Assembly: GCF_000341285.1 (NCBI RefSeq)
Contig: NW_005178434.1
Span: 88,280 to 152,279, forward strand
Direction of reading: 5' to 3'
Length of the DNA stretch: 64,000 nucleotides
From: Galdieria sulphuraria
Lineage: Eukaryota > Rhodophyta > Bangiophyceae > Galdieriales > Galdieriaceae
Part shown: positions 53,422-63,293 of the stretch, one piece after another
How the letters are laid out: every line of letters begins with the position of its first letter
Position numbering within the stretch: position 1 is the first letter of the stretch
The notes under the pieces: model-generated
Told to the model about the DNA's origin: nothing
Database searches by the model: none
Seen by the model: only the letters and a program-made list of their open reading frames with translations
Position numbers and translations under genes: made by a program

Positions 53422-54641
53422 ATGAAACATATGGCCTTTGTATGGGGTCCGTTGATACGTAACCATTCCTCTATGGTTAGGAATAGACCATCTGCTGCAA
53501 ACTTGTTTAGAGTTTTTGGTCCATCAAAGCCTTCTCGTTTCGTTCAGAGTTGCTCGGTTTCGAATGAAGCGTCAACTCCATCCTCGAAACTTCGACAGCT
53601 TTTACGTTGTGATGATTTTCTTCTAATGCCTTGTTGTTACGATGCAATGTCCGCAAAACTGATAGAGAGACACGGTTTCAAGCTTAGTTTCATGAGTGGC
53701 TTTGGGGTATCTGCTCTTCATGGGTTACCAGATACTGGCTTGTTATCCTATGGTGAAGTGGTTTCCCAGTTAAGATTCATAACGGAATCAGTACATATAC
53801 CGATCATTGGTAACTAGTTTTCAGCTGTATGGTATGATATGACTGAGATTGAAATAGCTGATGGGGACACAGGATATGGCAACCCTTTGAGTGTAAAGAG
53901 AACTGTCAAAGGCTTTGCCAATGCTGGTGCTGCTGGTATTATGTTAGAAGATCAAGTTAATCCGAAGCGTTGTGGTCATACCCGAGGAAAGTCTGTAGTT
54001 TCTCGAGAGGAAGCAGAGTTACGAATTCGAGCTGCAGTAGATGCAAGAGAAGAGGTAAGCCCATCTTTGGAATTTTAAAAATGAAGAATATGTCACTTGA
54101 ATAGATGGGACATGATATAGTGATTATGGCTCGAACAGATGCTCTTTATTCACATTCCTTGGAAGAAGCCATAGTTCGTATGAAGCTTTTTCGAAAGCAT
54201 GGTGCGGATATTTTGTTTATGGAAGCTCCTTCATCTGTGGAACAAATGAAAGTATTTTGTCAACAAGTGGAAGGACCAAAGATGGTACTAATGATAATCT
54301 GATTGAGAATAGTTGACCTATACTTTATAGGCAAATATGGTTGAACAAGGTACAACACCCATTCTTCCGCCGAAGGAATTGGCAGCTATCGGTTACAAAA
54401 TTGCCGCTTATCCATTAACTTTACTATCAGCCTCTATGAAAGCCATGGAAGAAGCTCTTGTAGCTCTTCAATCTGGAGATCCTCAAAAGGTACGACCATT
54501 GTTACATGATTTCTCACATGTTTGGTAAGTTGCACGCATGAAAAGCAAACTGATGATGAAGGAGTCTGACATGTTCAAACAAATAGCGACATGGTTGGAT
54601 TTGATCATTATTATGAAGAAGAGAAAAAATATGCCATTTAG
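53422..54641 (+). CDS. PEP mutase / isocitrate lyase family enzyme (carboxyPEP mutase-like)
   Basis: Phosphoenolpyruvate mutase superfamily enzyme, closest to the plant chloroplast proteins annotated as carboxyvinyl-carboxyphosphonate phosphorylmutase and to 2-methylisocitrate lyase. Five exons (53422-53809, 53858-54054, 54105-54284, 54331-54524, 54587-54641) give 337 residues. Features are the MPCCYDAMSAKLIERHGF start, ADGDTGYGNPLSV (Mg-binding Asp), LEDQVNPKRCGHTRGK with Cys of the K-R-C-G-H active loop, VIMARTDAL and LFMEAP, and the end VGFDHYYEEEKKYAI. The KRCGH motif favours a lyase reaction. The N-terminal 50 residues look like a transit peptide. Confidence 0.9.
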
Positions 54642-54783
54642 TGCTGTTTTTGATATTTGTGTAGAACGTATTGAATTGTTACTTTGTAAAGTTGGATACT
54701 CTTTTAAACAGAGTTGTCGCTATTCAAGTAGAATACTGTCTTTTTTGCATTTCAAGATTGGATCGATAGGAACAGTACAAAAC

Positions 54784-55901
54784 ATGATGGTTAGCGACGA
54801 GAAAGGCAATATTCCATTATCTTTTATTCCACATATAGAAGAAGTGGCTAGTACAGACTTATCTCATTGGCAACATATGATTGCTGGTGCAGTTGCAGGT
54901 CTTACTGAAACAACCCTTATGTTTCCTTTAGATACCGTGAAAACTCGTCTACAGTCCATCACAGTGAACACTCCCAACCAAGGACTCTTTTCTTGTGTCG
55001 CGGAGATTCTACGAAAGGAAGGATTTCTTAAGCTATGGAGAGGTATTGGAGCTGCCTCTATGACAGCTGGTCCAGGACACGCAGTGTATTTTGCAACATA
55101 TGAAATAGGAAAACAACTATTTTCAAACAATGTGTAAGCGTTTATGTTGTTTCCGTTGCGAAGATAACGCTTTTTCTTAGAAACGAATACAAACCACTTG
55201 CCACTGCAGGAGCAGGTGCGTTAGCTGCTTTGGTTTCCGATGGTGTTTTTATTCCTTTTGATGTTGTGAAACAAAGGATGCAATTGCAGAAGACTTCAAC
55301 CAGTTTCTTTTCCGTAGTTTCTAGAGTTTATACAGAAAGGGGTATTGGGGCTTTCTTTGCTGGTTATACTACTACGCTAGTGATGGAAGTTCCTTATACA
55401 GCTGTTCATTTTGCGACGTATGAAGGAGTCAAGCACTTTCTTTTACATTACAGACAAGTTCCCGAACATCAGTTTTCCATTTCTAGTCATTTGATTGCTG
55501 GAGCTATGGCTGGAACTGTAGCCAGTGGACTTACGAATCCTTTAGATGTCGTGAAAACTCGTCTCCAAACGCAAGGAGAAGTAAGCACAGTTCAATGTTC
55601 TGATGGAGGCCATTTATCAACTTGTTGTTCCAGGTAACATCATCTTCATACAAGAATATGTTGCATGCGATGACAATCATTTTCAAAGAGGAAGGATTCA
55701 GAGGTTTTTTACGAGGTGTCGTTGCTCGGATGCTATTTCATGCAGTAAGTCTATTTGGTGTGCTATGTATTGTGCAATCTAAACATTTGTGACTAGCCAT
55801 CCGCTTCCATTTGTTTTACGGCTTACTCTGGATGTAAGTTTTTATTCGCAAGTTTTTCTTCTGCTAGGAATGACTCTACCGTTCCAACTGTGTCATCTTA
55901 A
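54784..55901 (+). CDS. Mitoferrin-like mitochondrial carrier
   Basis: SLC25 family carrier, probably importing iron into mitochondria. Four exons (54784-55133, 55181-55580, 55634-55744, 55797-55901; introns 47, 53 and 52 bp) give 321 residues with three carrier repeats: FPLDTVKTRLQ, IPFDVVKQRMQ and NPLDVVKTRLQ. The mitoferrin-like GPGHAVYFATYE segment follows repeat 1 and GVVARMLFHAPSA lies near the end. I chose MMVSDEKGN as start; an in-frame ATG at 54631 would overlap the upstream stop and prefix 51 residues without carrier similarity. Confidence 0.88.
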
Positions 55902-56123
55902 GAGGAGAATGAATGACCACCCATGACGAAGCATGAATTGTGGCTCTTCATATATCTCGCCTTGTCAAGTGGCTTTTACAGACCCTTATAGAAAATGCAG
56001 TTGATTCGTCAAACAGAATTTATTGTACTCGGCTTGTTACACTTTACCAAATCTGCTTTTTCCTCCAGACAAAAGGTAGATTATTGTTATATTCGTATTT
56101 CCAAACCTCTAAAGACTCTCTAG

Positions 56124-57082
56124 TTATTTGAACCCTTATCTCTTAACCACGAGTCTCTTCACTGCGTCATAACAGGGGCAAATAGTGGCATAGGTTATGC
56201 AACTGCAGAAGCACTTGCCAAGGCCTCCTGTAACCTTTATTTAGTATGTAGAAATAGACAAAGAGGAGAGGCTGCTATAACCAAACTGAAACAAACGTCC
56301 GGTAACCAACACATCTACCTATACCAATGTGATATGAGTAGTATGAAACAAGTGAAACAACTTGCGGAACAGTTGATATTCGATCAAAGGCCAGTGAATG
56401 TACTGATTCACAACGCTGGCTGTATGGCTCATCGGTTTCAACTCACAGAAGAAGGTTTCGAAACCAACTTTGTGACCAACGTGTTGAGTGTTTTCTACCT
56501 TACAGAGTTACTTCTTCCTACACTGAACAAAAACGGTCCTTCGAGGGTTAGTGTGTATAAGACTTGCTTAGTTGTTCCATTACTGAATTCAACTTTTCAA
56601 CACAACAGGTCATCGTAGTTAGTTCAGGTGGAATGCTGACTGAACGCTTGGAAACTGATGACCTACCAATGAAAAAAGAGCCGTTTGATGGTATGAAACA
56701 ATATGCTAGAAATAAGCGTCAACAAGTTGTGCTAGTAGAGTACTGGTCAACGAAGTATGTGAAAATGAACACAAGTTTCTTTTCTATGCATCCTGGCTGG
56801 GTAAACACACCAGTTGTACAAGAATCAATGCCTCAGTTTTATAAGACTATGAAGAGTCACCTAAGAACTCCTGAACAAGGAGCAGACACCGTTGTTTGGC
56901 TTGCATGTAGTTCAAGTGTTCGAAAGGAAGATTCTGGAAACTTTTTTTTAGATCGCTCAAAGGTTGAAAAGCATTTGCCGTTGGCACGTACTCACTATTC
57001 CAAACAAGATATGGAAAGACTATATTGCGTATTACAGGATTTAGTAACTTCCTTTGAAAACACTCAAAATGATGAAAAATAA
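56124..57082 (+). CDS. DHRS12: DHRS12-like short-chain dehydrogenase/reductase
   Basis: NAD(P)-dependent SDR. The cofactor site VITGANSGIGYATA, the NAG motif VLIHNAGCMAH and the catalytic region VIVVSSGGMLTERL..YARNKRQQ (Ser, YxxxK) are present, and HPGWVNTPVV and GADTVVWLAC follow DHRS12. A 62-bp intron (56547-56608) lies in the middle. The frame upstream closes with TAG at 56121-56123, which fits a 3' splice site, so a first exon remains unresolved; candidate sequence around 55940-56030 (ISRLVKWLLQT) resembles the DHRS12 N-terminus but has no clear ATG in frame. Substrate unknown. Confidence 0.82.
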
Positions 57083-57196
57083 GGCTCATTTAATTTGCAA
57101 AAGTAAATAACGTCGCAGTATTTCATAATCTACAAATACAGAACGATTTCCTTTCTTCTGTCTTATCCATATTTCAGTTATGATCATCGCACAATA

Positions 57197-58683
57197 TTAC
57201 GAAAAGTTTTGCAGCAATTCTGCTTCATCCAAGTCATATGAAATGTTTCGTTCTTGGAACATATCATAAAGTTCATCGATGAAGCAAGTCGGTTCATAAG
57301 AAAAGCCAAAGTCTTGTGTTGATAACGGAACCATTTCATTCAACGTCCAAACTTTATCATAAGCATCTTCAGGCTGCATAGAATGTTCATCAACCTATTG
57401 AATAGAATAGTTAGTAATCATATCGTGTAAGAAACGAGTGAATGACTCCCACACACCGAAAACTTCTTGTCCAATAAGCATATTTCAGATTTCACATTTC
57501 CGAGTATAGCCTCATCTGAAAATGGAATACAGGGATCATCATTCTTTTCTACTGTGTCTCCATACAAGCTACCAACAACTCTGTCTGAAACAGTTGAAGT
57601 AGATGAAGTATTTGAAGCTCTCTTTCTCTTTGCTGATCTACGTTGTCTGCGAAATTGTCGGCGAACATAAGCCATCATTGCATAGGGTTCGTAACGGCGA
57701 TATTCATCCATAAAATGTTCCTTCTCTAAAATATGCTTAAGTTTTCCTGTTGGAATCACAACGATATTGTTCAAAGCCTTATTCACCAACGGACTATGAA
57801 CGCTATAATTCATCATTTCCGACATCTTCAAGTGTTCCGTCTTTTCACTTCTAATTACGTGAATAGCTGTTCTAATTGGAACTATTTTTTCGAAATTTTT
57901 TTGGTAGTCCGTAACACGAAGCGAACCGTGGAATACTCCTAAGCTTCTCATCATGTAATGAATAGCATCCAGAAATACGTCTCTTTCATAATTACATAGT
58001 CTAAAGGCTTCTTCATTCAATAAATGAGGCTCTCTATCTGGTCCACAAATAGCAACTTTCTCCAAGACCATTTGCTCTCTTGTGCTTATAATTTCTGAGC
58101 TTCTCAATAACTTCGAGGGTAGCTTGCCAGGTGGTGGAGCTTCAAAGAGTACTAAATATCTCATACGATACTGAGCTGTAGGAAACTATAACAATGAGGA
58201 ATGAATCAAAGGTCAACTCGAGTTCCTTCCAAACCTACCTTCATCCAGTCGACAAGTACCGTGTTATTCGAGAACCAATGGAACTAGATAAGAAAATGAG
58301 CGGCAATTGACCAAAAAAAGAATCCAAACCTCTAATTTCTCGAAAGATTTCAAGTCCACCACAAAGCGCTTGGAAGTAGCGACACCAGAAAAGTTCTTGG
58401 GAAGTGCGAATTGGAAAGTGCCTCCCAGTTTCTAAAACAAAGTCAAAGTTTCCGCCCATTCTCCTGTATAACTGTTTCTTACCAGTCCTACCAAAATGTT
58501 GTCGACGACTCCAACTGGCCTCATGAGGAAGTGTAAACGTTCGTTTTCGTTTCCAAAACTGGTATCCCCGCATATACCCACGGAACTTTCAACAAGATGA
58601 GGAGGAATGTAGACCTCGTTTCTTCCCATAAGCCATTCTCTCACTACTTCGTTTTCTATGAGTCTTAGTGAGAAGCACTCCAT
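57197..58683 (-). CDS. Unrecognised basic nuclear-type protein, five exons
   Basis: I cannot name this 424-residue protein, although the exon structure is clear: 58483-58683, 58330-58431, 58239-58283, 57457-58185 and 57197-57394, with introns of 51, 46, 53 and 62 bp, all in phase. Joined exons give LVGLKLGGTFQFALPKNFSG, KLEFHWFSNNTVLVDWMK then FPTAQYRMRYLVLFEAPPPG, a compact beta-rich region. A basic cluster RRQFRRQRRSAKRKRAS suggests nuclear localisation, and the C-terminus is acidic. Two of the introns use weak donor sites (GTTTGG, GTGTGT). Confidence 0.68.
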
Positions 58684-59106
58684 TTTCTACAACCTAAAGA
58701 GGGTTTCGATGCTCGCCTTGGATAAAATCTCTGCAAACAGGGAAGGAGGGGGAGATTAGGAAGCCGAAGAAGAAAATGACAGAATAACCTAATAATGGCA
58801 GAGAGATCTTTCCAATAAGTAATCAAAGAAATGAGCTGGACAACTTTGTTAGAATAGGATAGCATGTTGCCATCTCTAATACTTAAGGTATGTGTATATT
58901 CTTCCCATCCACAGAGGAACTTTGTTTACATATATTTGCAAACAGACAACGAGATAATTTTTATTTTGGAAAAACAGAGTAAAATAAAAAAGGAATAATG
59001 TATACAGAGTGAAGACAGCACATATAGAAGACGACAAAGGACTTGTCTAGTTCCTATATACAATGAACACACAAAAGACGAAATGGGAGATAGAAAAAAC
59101 TGTTCA
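58684..59106. other. Intergenic spacer
   Basis: About 420 bp between two minus-strand genes; 5' flank of the unrecognised gene and 3' UTR of the Yippee gene. No supported gene. Confidence 0.55.
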
Positions 59107-59609
59107 CTAAAGTATTTCAGACTCTTTCACCATCTTTTTGCGCTCTACTATGTATTTATTCTCTTTGTACCGTTGTGACTCCTCGTAGGCTTCCAGCTTG
59201 AAATTGTTTGAGTTGTACAAACCAACAGATAAACCCTAGACTTACGTATTTCCAACCAATGACCGTATGGCAAACATTGCAGTAAATATCTGCCACAGTA
59301 TGAAGACCGGTGATCAGGACTCGTTCTTCCTTGGGACCCAAGCTAATATTGACACTAAAAGCTGCATAAGCCAACAAAAAGTACAGTGCATATAACGAGT
59401 GTTGCCTTACACATTATTGAACAAATAAGCTCTTCCATGACGGCCTTGAAATTGCTGTACCAGAAAAGACACTAAGCGACTGCCAATATAAAAAGGGGAG
59501 CTAAAGTTACCTTGGACATGATGTCCTCATGTACTGCAAGATGACACTTGCAAGTGCTACAACAGTAAATGGTGGAACCGGACAAGTAGGTCTTGAACAG
59601 TCTTCCCAT
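59107..59609 (-). CDS. YPEL: Yippee-like zinc-binding protein
   Basis: Small, highly conserved eukaryotic protein; in animals YPEL5 belongs to the GID/CTLH E3 complex. Four exons (59511-59609, 59411-59454, 59246-59354, 59107-59196; introns 56, 56 and 49 bp) give 113 residues. The protein starts [20 protein letters not shown] and continues [48 protein letters not shown] and [16 protein letters not shown]. The two CxxC pairs of the Yippee zinc site are both present, and the C-terminal [18 protein letters not shown] helix is canonical. Confidence 0.95.
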
Positions 59610-60186
59610 ATAACACAGGAAGAAAGTATCAGGAAAACTACACGCCTTGAAGAGAAACAAATCAATTTCTCACCAAACGACACATCGACATGGAATCATT
59701 AGATAACGATGTTTGGTTCTAGAAATAATCATGCTCGATGAAAGACTGTGATCACTATATATCATAGAATTCTTTTACAAAGTTTCATAGCAAATAAATA
59801 TCCATTGATGTATTACTCTATTTATAGCACGAATCATTGTCTAAAAAAGACTCAGTTCCTACACGTTGAGTCGTAGCAGAACAGGTAAAAACAACTTGAT
59901 GATATATAAACAAACATTTTGAATGGAAGTGTAAACTCATACAGAATGTTCTCTATGCTTTGTGTTATAGTGATTCTTATTTCTAATAAGAAATGACTAA
60001 CTCCTGTTCCTAGACACGAAATGATTTCTTCTTTTGTTGATAACAAGAGTTTCAAGCCTCAATCATTTTTCTAAAAGGAAAGGTATTACAAAGAGGGTTG
60101 AAGAAAGATATATTTTGTCATTATATCTGAAAACTTCGTTGAAATATTTTGGAATTTGAAATCAATGCAATTTTTATTTCTGCTTT
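59610..60186. other. Divergent intergenic region
   Basis: About 575 bp, AT-rich, between Yippee (-) and KDPG aldolase (+). No convincing gene; presumably both promoters. Confidence 0.55.
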
Positions 60187-61142
60187 ATGTTTCAAACTAC
60201 TTGGGTTCCTTTTCAGATTTCTCACAAGAAATGTAAAAGACAACGAACCAGAATTAGTTTTTATTGGAAACAGCACACCTTCAAAGTCTTATCTCAACTG
60301 AAAAGTGAACAAGTTCTAGATAAGCTATACAAGTCAGTCGTTGTGTGTGTTCGACAGCAAAGTTTTTCAACCGCACTTAAAACGTGTAGAGCTTTAATGG
60401 CAGGAGGTCTAGACCGTTTGGAAGTCTGTGTCTTTCTTTTACTTGTTGTTCACTCACATTAGAACTAGATAACTTTAACAACACCCGATGCATTTGAGTT
60501 GATTCACACGCTGTCCAATGAATATCCTCAAGCAACCATTGGTGCGGGAACCGTTTTGAAACCAAGTCAAGTGAAACTTGCTGCAAAGTCAGGAGCTTTG
60601 TTCATAATGAGTCCCGTACTTGTTCACGACGTAATAGAAGAGGCCAAACGTCACGATCTACTTGCTATTCCAGGTGGAACAACACCTTCCGAAATATACA
60701 ATTGTTTTTCAGCCGGTGCTTCTCTTGTAAAACTATTTCCTGTAGAGTCATTCGGTATGCTATGCCTATGAGAACGTCAAATCGTTTTATTGATATTGTA
60801 GGTGGTCTCTCCTTGGTGAAGACAGTTGCTGGACCGTTTCCGGATATTCCCTTACTTCCCACTAGTGGCATCACTTTAAATGCTCTCCCAGAGTAAGTAA
60901 GGAAGGGAAACTTTGTAAACACCCTTCTTACCACCAGCTCATTATGGGCCCAAGACTAAAAGTCCGCTTTGTATAGGTACTTGGCAGAGAAAAGTGTCTG
61001 GGCCGTTGGAGTCTCGAAACAGATAGTTGATAGCAACGCTCTTGCAAACGAAAACTGGAAGCTAATTGAAGATAATGCGTACCGTTGGAAAATGGCTATT
61101 CAAAAGTTTATTAGCGTCCAAAGATACTCGAGTTACAAATGA
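60187..61142 (+). CDS. KDPG/KHG aldolase (Entner-Doudoroff type)
   Basis: Class I aldolase cleaving 2-keto-3-deoxy-6-phosphogluconate to pyruvate and glyceraldehyde-3-phosphate. Four exons (60187-60423, 60469-60754, 60802-60892, 60977-61142; introns 45, 47 and 84 bp) give 259 residues. Motifs: MAGGLDRLEITLTTPDAFEL with the catalytic Glu, IGAGTVLKPSQ, AIPGGTTPSEI, and LVKLFPVESFGG with the Schiff-base Lys, then LLPTSGI. The N-terminal 35 residues are basic and lack domain similarity, suggesting an organelle presequence. No 6-phosphogluconate dehydratase is in this window. Confidence 0.9.
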
Positions 61143-61572
61143 TTATTTCCATTTATGGGACTTTGATAATGAAGTTGTCCTTACATATTAGTTGAAAGGA
61201 TTCTCAACGTACATGGGACCCTTTATTTACCAAGCTAGTTACCCTTGTCATGTTTGTATCGAAAATAGACTCAATTTCTCTTATGAAAGTCTTTTTTTAA
61301 GAAAACTTGCAATGGTTGAATACATACAACTTCAAAAAGATTCAAGTATTGCTAAAGAGTTGAAACCATCTAATAACGTGATTAAAGTTTCTCCACAATT
61401 GCTTGAGAATAGTGACTTGATGGAATACCTTTATTTGTGAAATTGCCTAGTTCATAATATCGTTTTCGTAGCTTTCATAAAAGCCTACAATCCCCACATT
61501 CAACTCATAATTGGCCTCCATTCCGAACATTTATTATAACCAACAATTGTCAAGCAAGCCTTGTAAGAATCT
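61143..61572. other. Intergenic spacer
   Basis: About 430 bp between two plus-strand genes. An 82-codon frame (61192-61440) starts with TTG and has no recognised similarity; it may be chance or an orphan exon, so I do not call it a gene. Confidence 0.5.
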
Positions 61573-63048
61573 ATGGACTTTTCAAGCCTACAGTGCGACG
61601 TCTGTCACAATGTAGGAAATTTTGTGTTGAATGAACAGTCTCAACTTATATGTAACGTTTGTCACAGTCTCATGACTGTCTATCAAGAAGAACTTACAGA
61701 TTTTATGCCCGGTGTTGCTATGAAAGGTTGGAGAGCCTCTTCTCAAAATGCCTTTGAACCTGTAGACAAAACTGCAAAAGAACCTGCGCAAGCTCCGAAA
61801 CTCAAAAGATTCAAGCTTTCTGATGCTGGTGAAGTATCCTTAGCAGTTCAACTCCTTACCAACATTTTGGCACTCCAGGTTGCATCAGTTCGCCCCTATT
61901 TGAGAAACAGTAACGGAGTTTGTTCAACCACTAAAAAGATTTTCTTATGCTGCTTATCTGATGAAGAGTGGATTAAGAAACACTTTCTACGATATGGTTT
62001 TCGAATGGAAATTACTTTGGCTATATTGTCGTTATCGAGCCTTTACCATCGCGAATTCCTGTTGCCTTGCCATATTGCAGAAAAGGCAACTCTTGGCGAA
62101 ATTCCGTATATCAATATTTTGTCCAAGCTCACAGTGCCATATAAGCGGGCAAATTCTTTGAAAAAGATCTTTGAGACACATACATTTCCTTCAGCTTCTA
62201 TCATTCAAAGAGAAGCACGCGCCCTTTTGTCAGATGCAGAACATTGTTGGCCACCGTTGCGTAGTTCTATCGGAAATTTTCTCTCGTCTGTTTCTGGTTA
62301 TCATGACTTTCCATGTTGCTGTACTACAGAGCTTGCCAAGAGTATGATCAAGTATTTTCAACTACCAGATCACTTTTTGGATTGGATATTTCCGTTTTCG
62401 ACTTGTCGAAGAATTTCACAAGAAAAGGGTTTGGAACCTTGTGGTGAAATAGATGTCCTTTGTGATTTGCTCAATTTATTGAAACTGTCACTTATTTATC
62501 AGTTTAATTTCAGAAGGGAGAAAGTGCCTGAAGACTATTATTTAGCTTCTCTGGAATCTTCTATCTCTATCTATGAACTTTTGAGAAATCTAACTCGGTT
62601 GAAAGAGAACAAGACGCTGTATTATCGAATATTTCACAGCGATTGGAATGGTATAAGTGATGAGGACATTCATAAGCTTTCTCAGTTGTATGAAAACGTA
62701 ATTATGGGAACTGAGCGTGTGCCAGATGCATATCTACCAGTTTTTGTAGCACTAAAGGAGCTCGTTAATCAGTCTTCTTATATATCTGATAGCTGTACTC
62801 CTGTTGAATTCAACATAAGTGAAGAGGAGTTGGATAAGCAACTTGAAGCAGATCCTTCGAAGATTATGTTTGTGATTTTTTTGGAATTTGCCGACTTGGG
62901 TTTGCGTTTTTTGGGTCGTGAAGACACAGAGAGATTGAGAAAGTATGTGATTCAAGTCGCGGACACTCAATTACATGGAATACTTGTTATGATGGGTTTG
63001 GTTAAAGAAGAACGCAACAAAAATGCTATGGAAACTCTATCGGTCTGA
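61573..63048 (+). CDS. Rrn7/TAF1B-like Pol I core factor subunit
   Basis: A 491-residue single-exon protein that I read as the TFIIB-related Pol I factor Rrn7/TAF1B. It starts with a zinc ribbon (CDVCHNVGNFVLNEQSQLIC and CNVCHS). The helical cyclin-like region contains TLAILSLSSLYHREFLLPCH and GEIPYINILSKL, which line up with the Rrn7 block LALLYLG..LP..SDI..W..EGKLPYLNAF. Similarity outside these is weak, so another zinc-ribbon protein is possible. With RRN3 at 25.5 kb the window would encode two partners of the Pol I initiation complex. Confidence 0.62.
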   Translation: MDFSSLQCDVCHNVGNFVLNEQSQLICNVCHSLMTVYQEELTDFMPGVAMKGWRASSQNAFEPVDKTAKEPAQAPKLKRFKLSDAGEVSLAVQLLTNILALQVASVRPYLRNSNGVCSTTKKIFLCCLSDEEWIKKHFLRYGFRMEITLAILSLSSLYHREFLLPCHIAEKATLGEIPYINILSKLTVPYKRANSLKKIFETHTFPSASIIQREARALLSDAEHCWPPLRSSIGNFLSSVSGYHDFPCCCTTELAKSMIKYFQLPDHFLDWIFPFSTCRRISQEKGLEPCGEIDVLCDLLNLLKLSLIYQFNFRREKVPEDYYLASLESSISIYELLRNLTRLKENKTLYYRIFHSDWNGISDEDIHKLSQLYENVIMGTERVPDAYLPVFVALKELVNQSSYISDSCTPVEFNISEEELDKQLEADPSKIMFVIFLEFADLGLRFLGREDTERLRKYVIQVADTQLHGILVMMGLVKEERNKNAMETLSV

Positions 63049-63267
63049 AGTTGAAATTCTGTTGTACATATATATATTATGATTACTTCAAAGTTCTTCC
63101 AACTACATCGAACCATATCAAGTTGTTCATAGTCGTCGTTGCCTGAAGAGAACGATCCACAAATCATAGCAGCATGGTGCATTTCATATCTCATTACCAA
63201 TTGAAAGAACAAATGTGTATCCAATCAAAATAACTGTTTCTTCCAAAATGACATAACAATGTTTGAC

Positions 63268-63287
63268 TATATATATATATATATATG
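63268..63287. repeat. (TA)n microsatellite
   Basis: About ten TA units in the short convergent space between the Rrn7-like and RNase II/R genes. Confidence 0.9.
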
Positions 63288-63293
63288 ACTTTC

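Noticed and set aside
61192-61440. 82-codon plus-strand frame upstream of the Rrn7-like gene
   Set aside because: TTG start, no motif, no supported splice to a neighbour.
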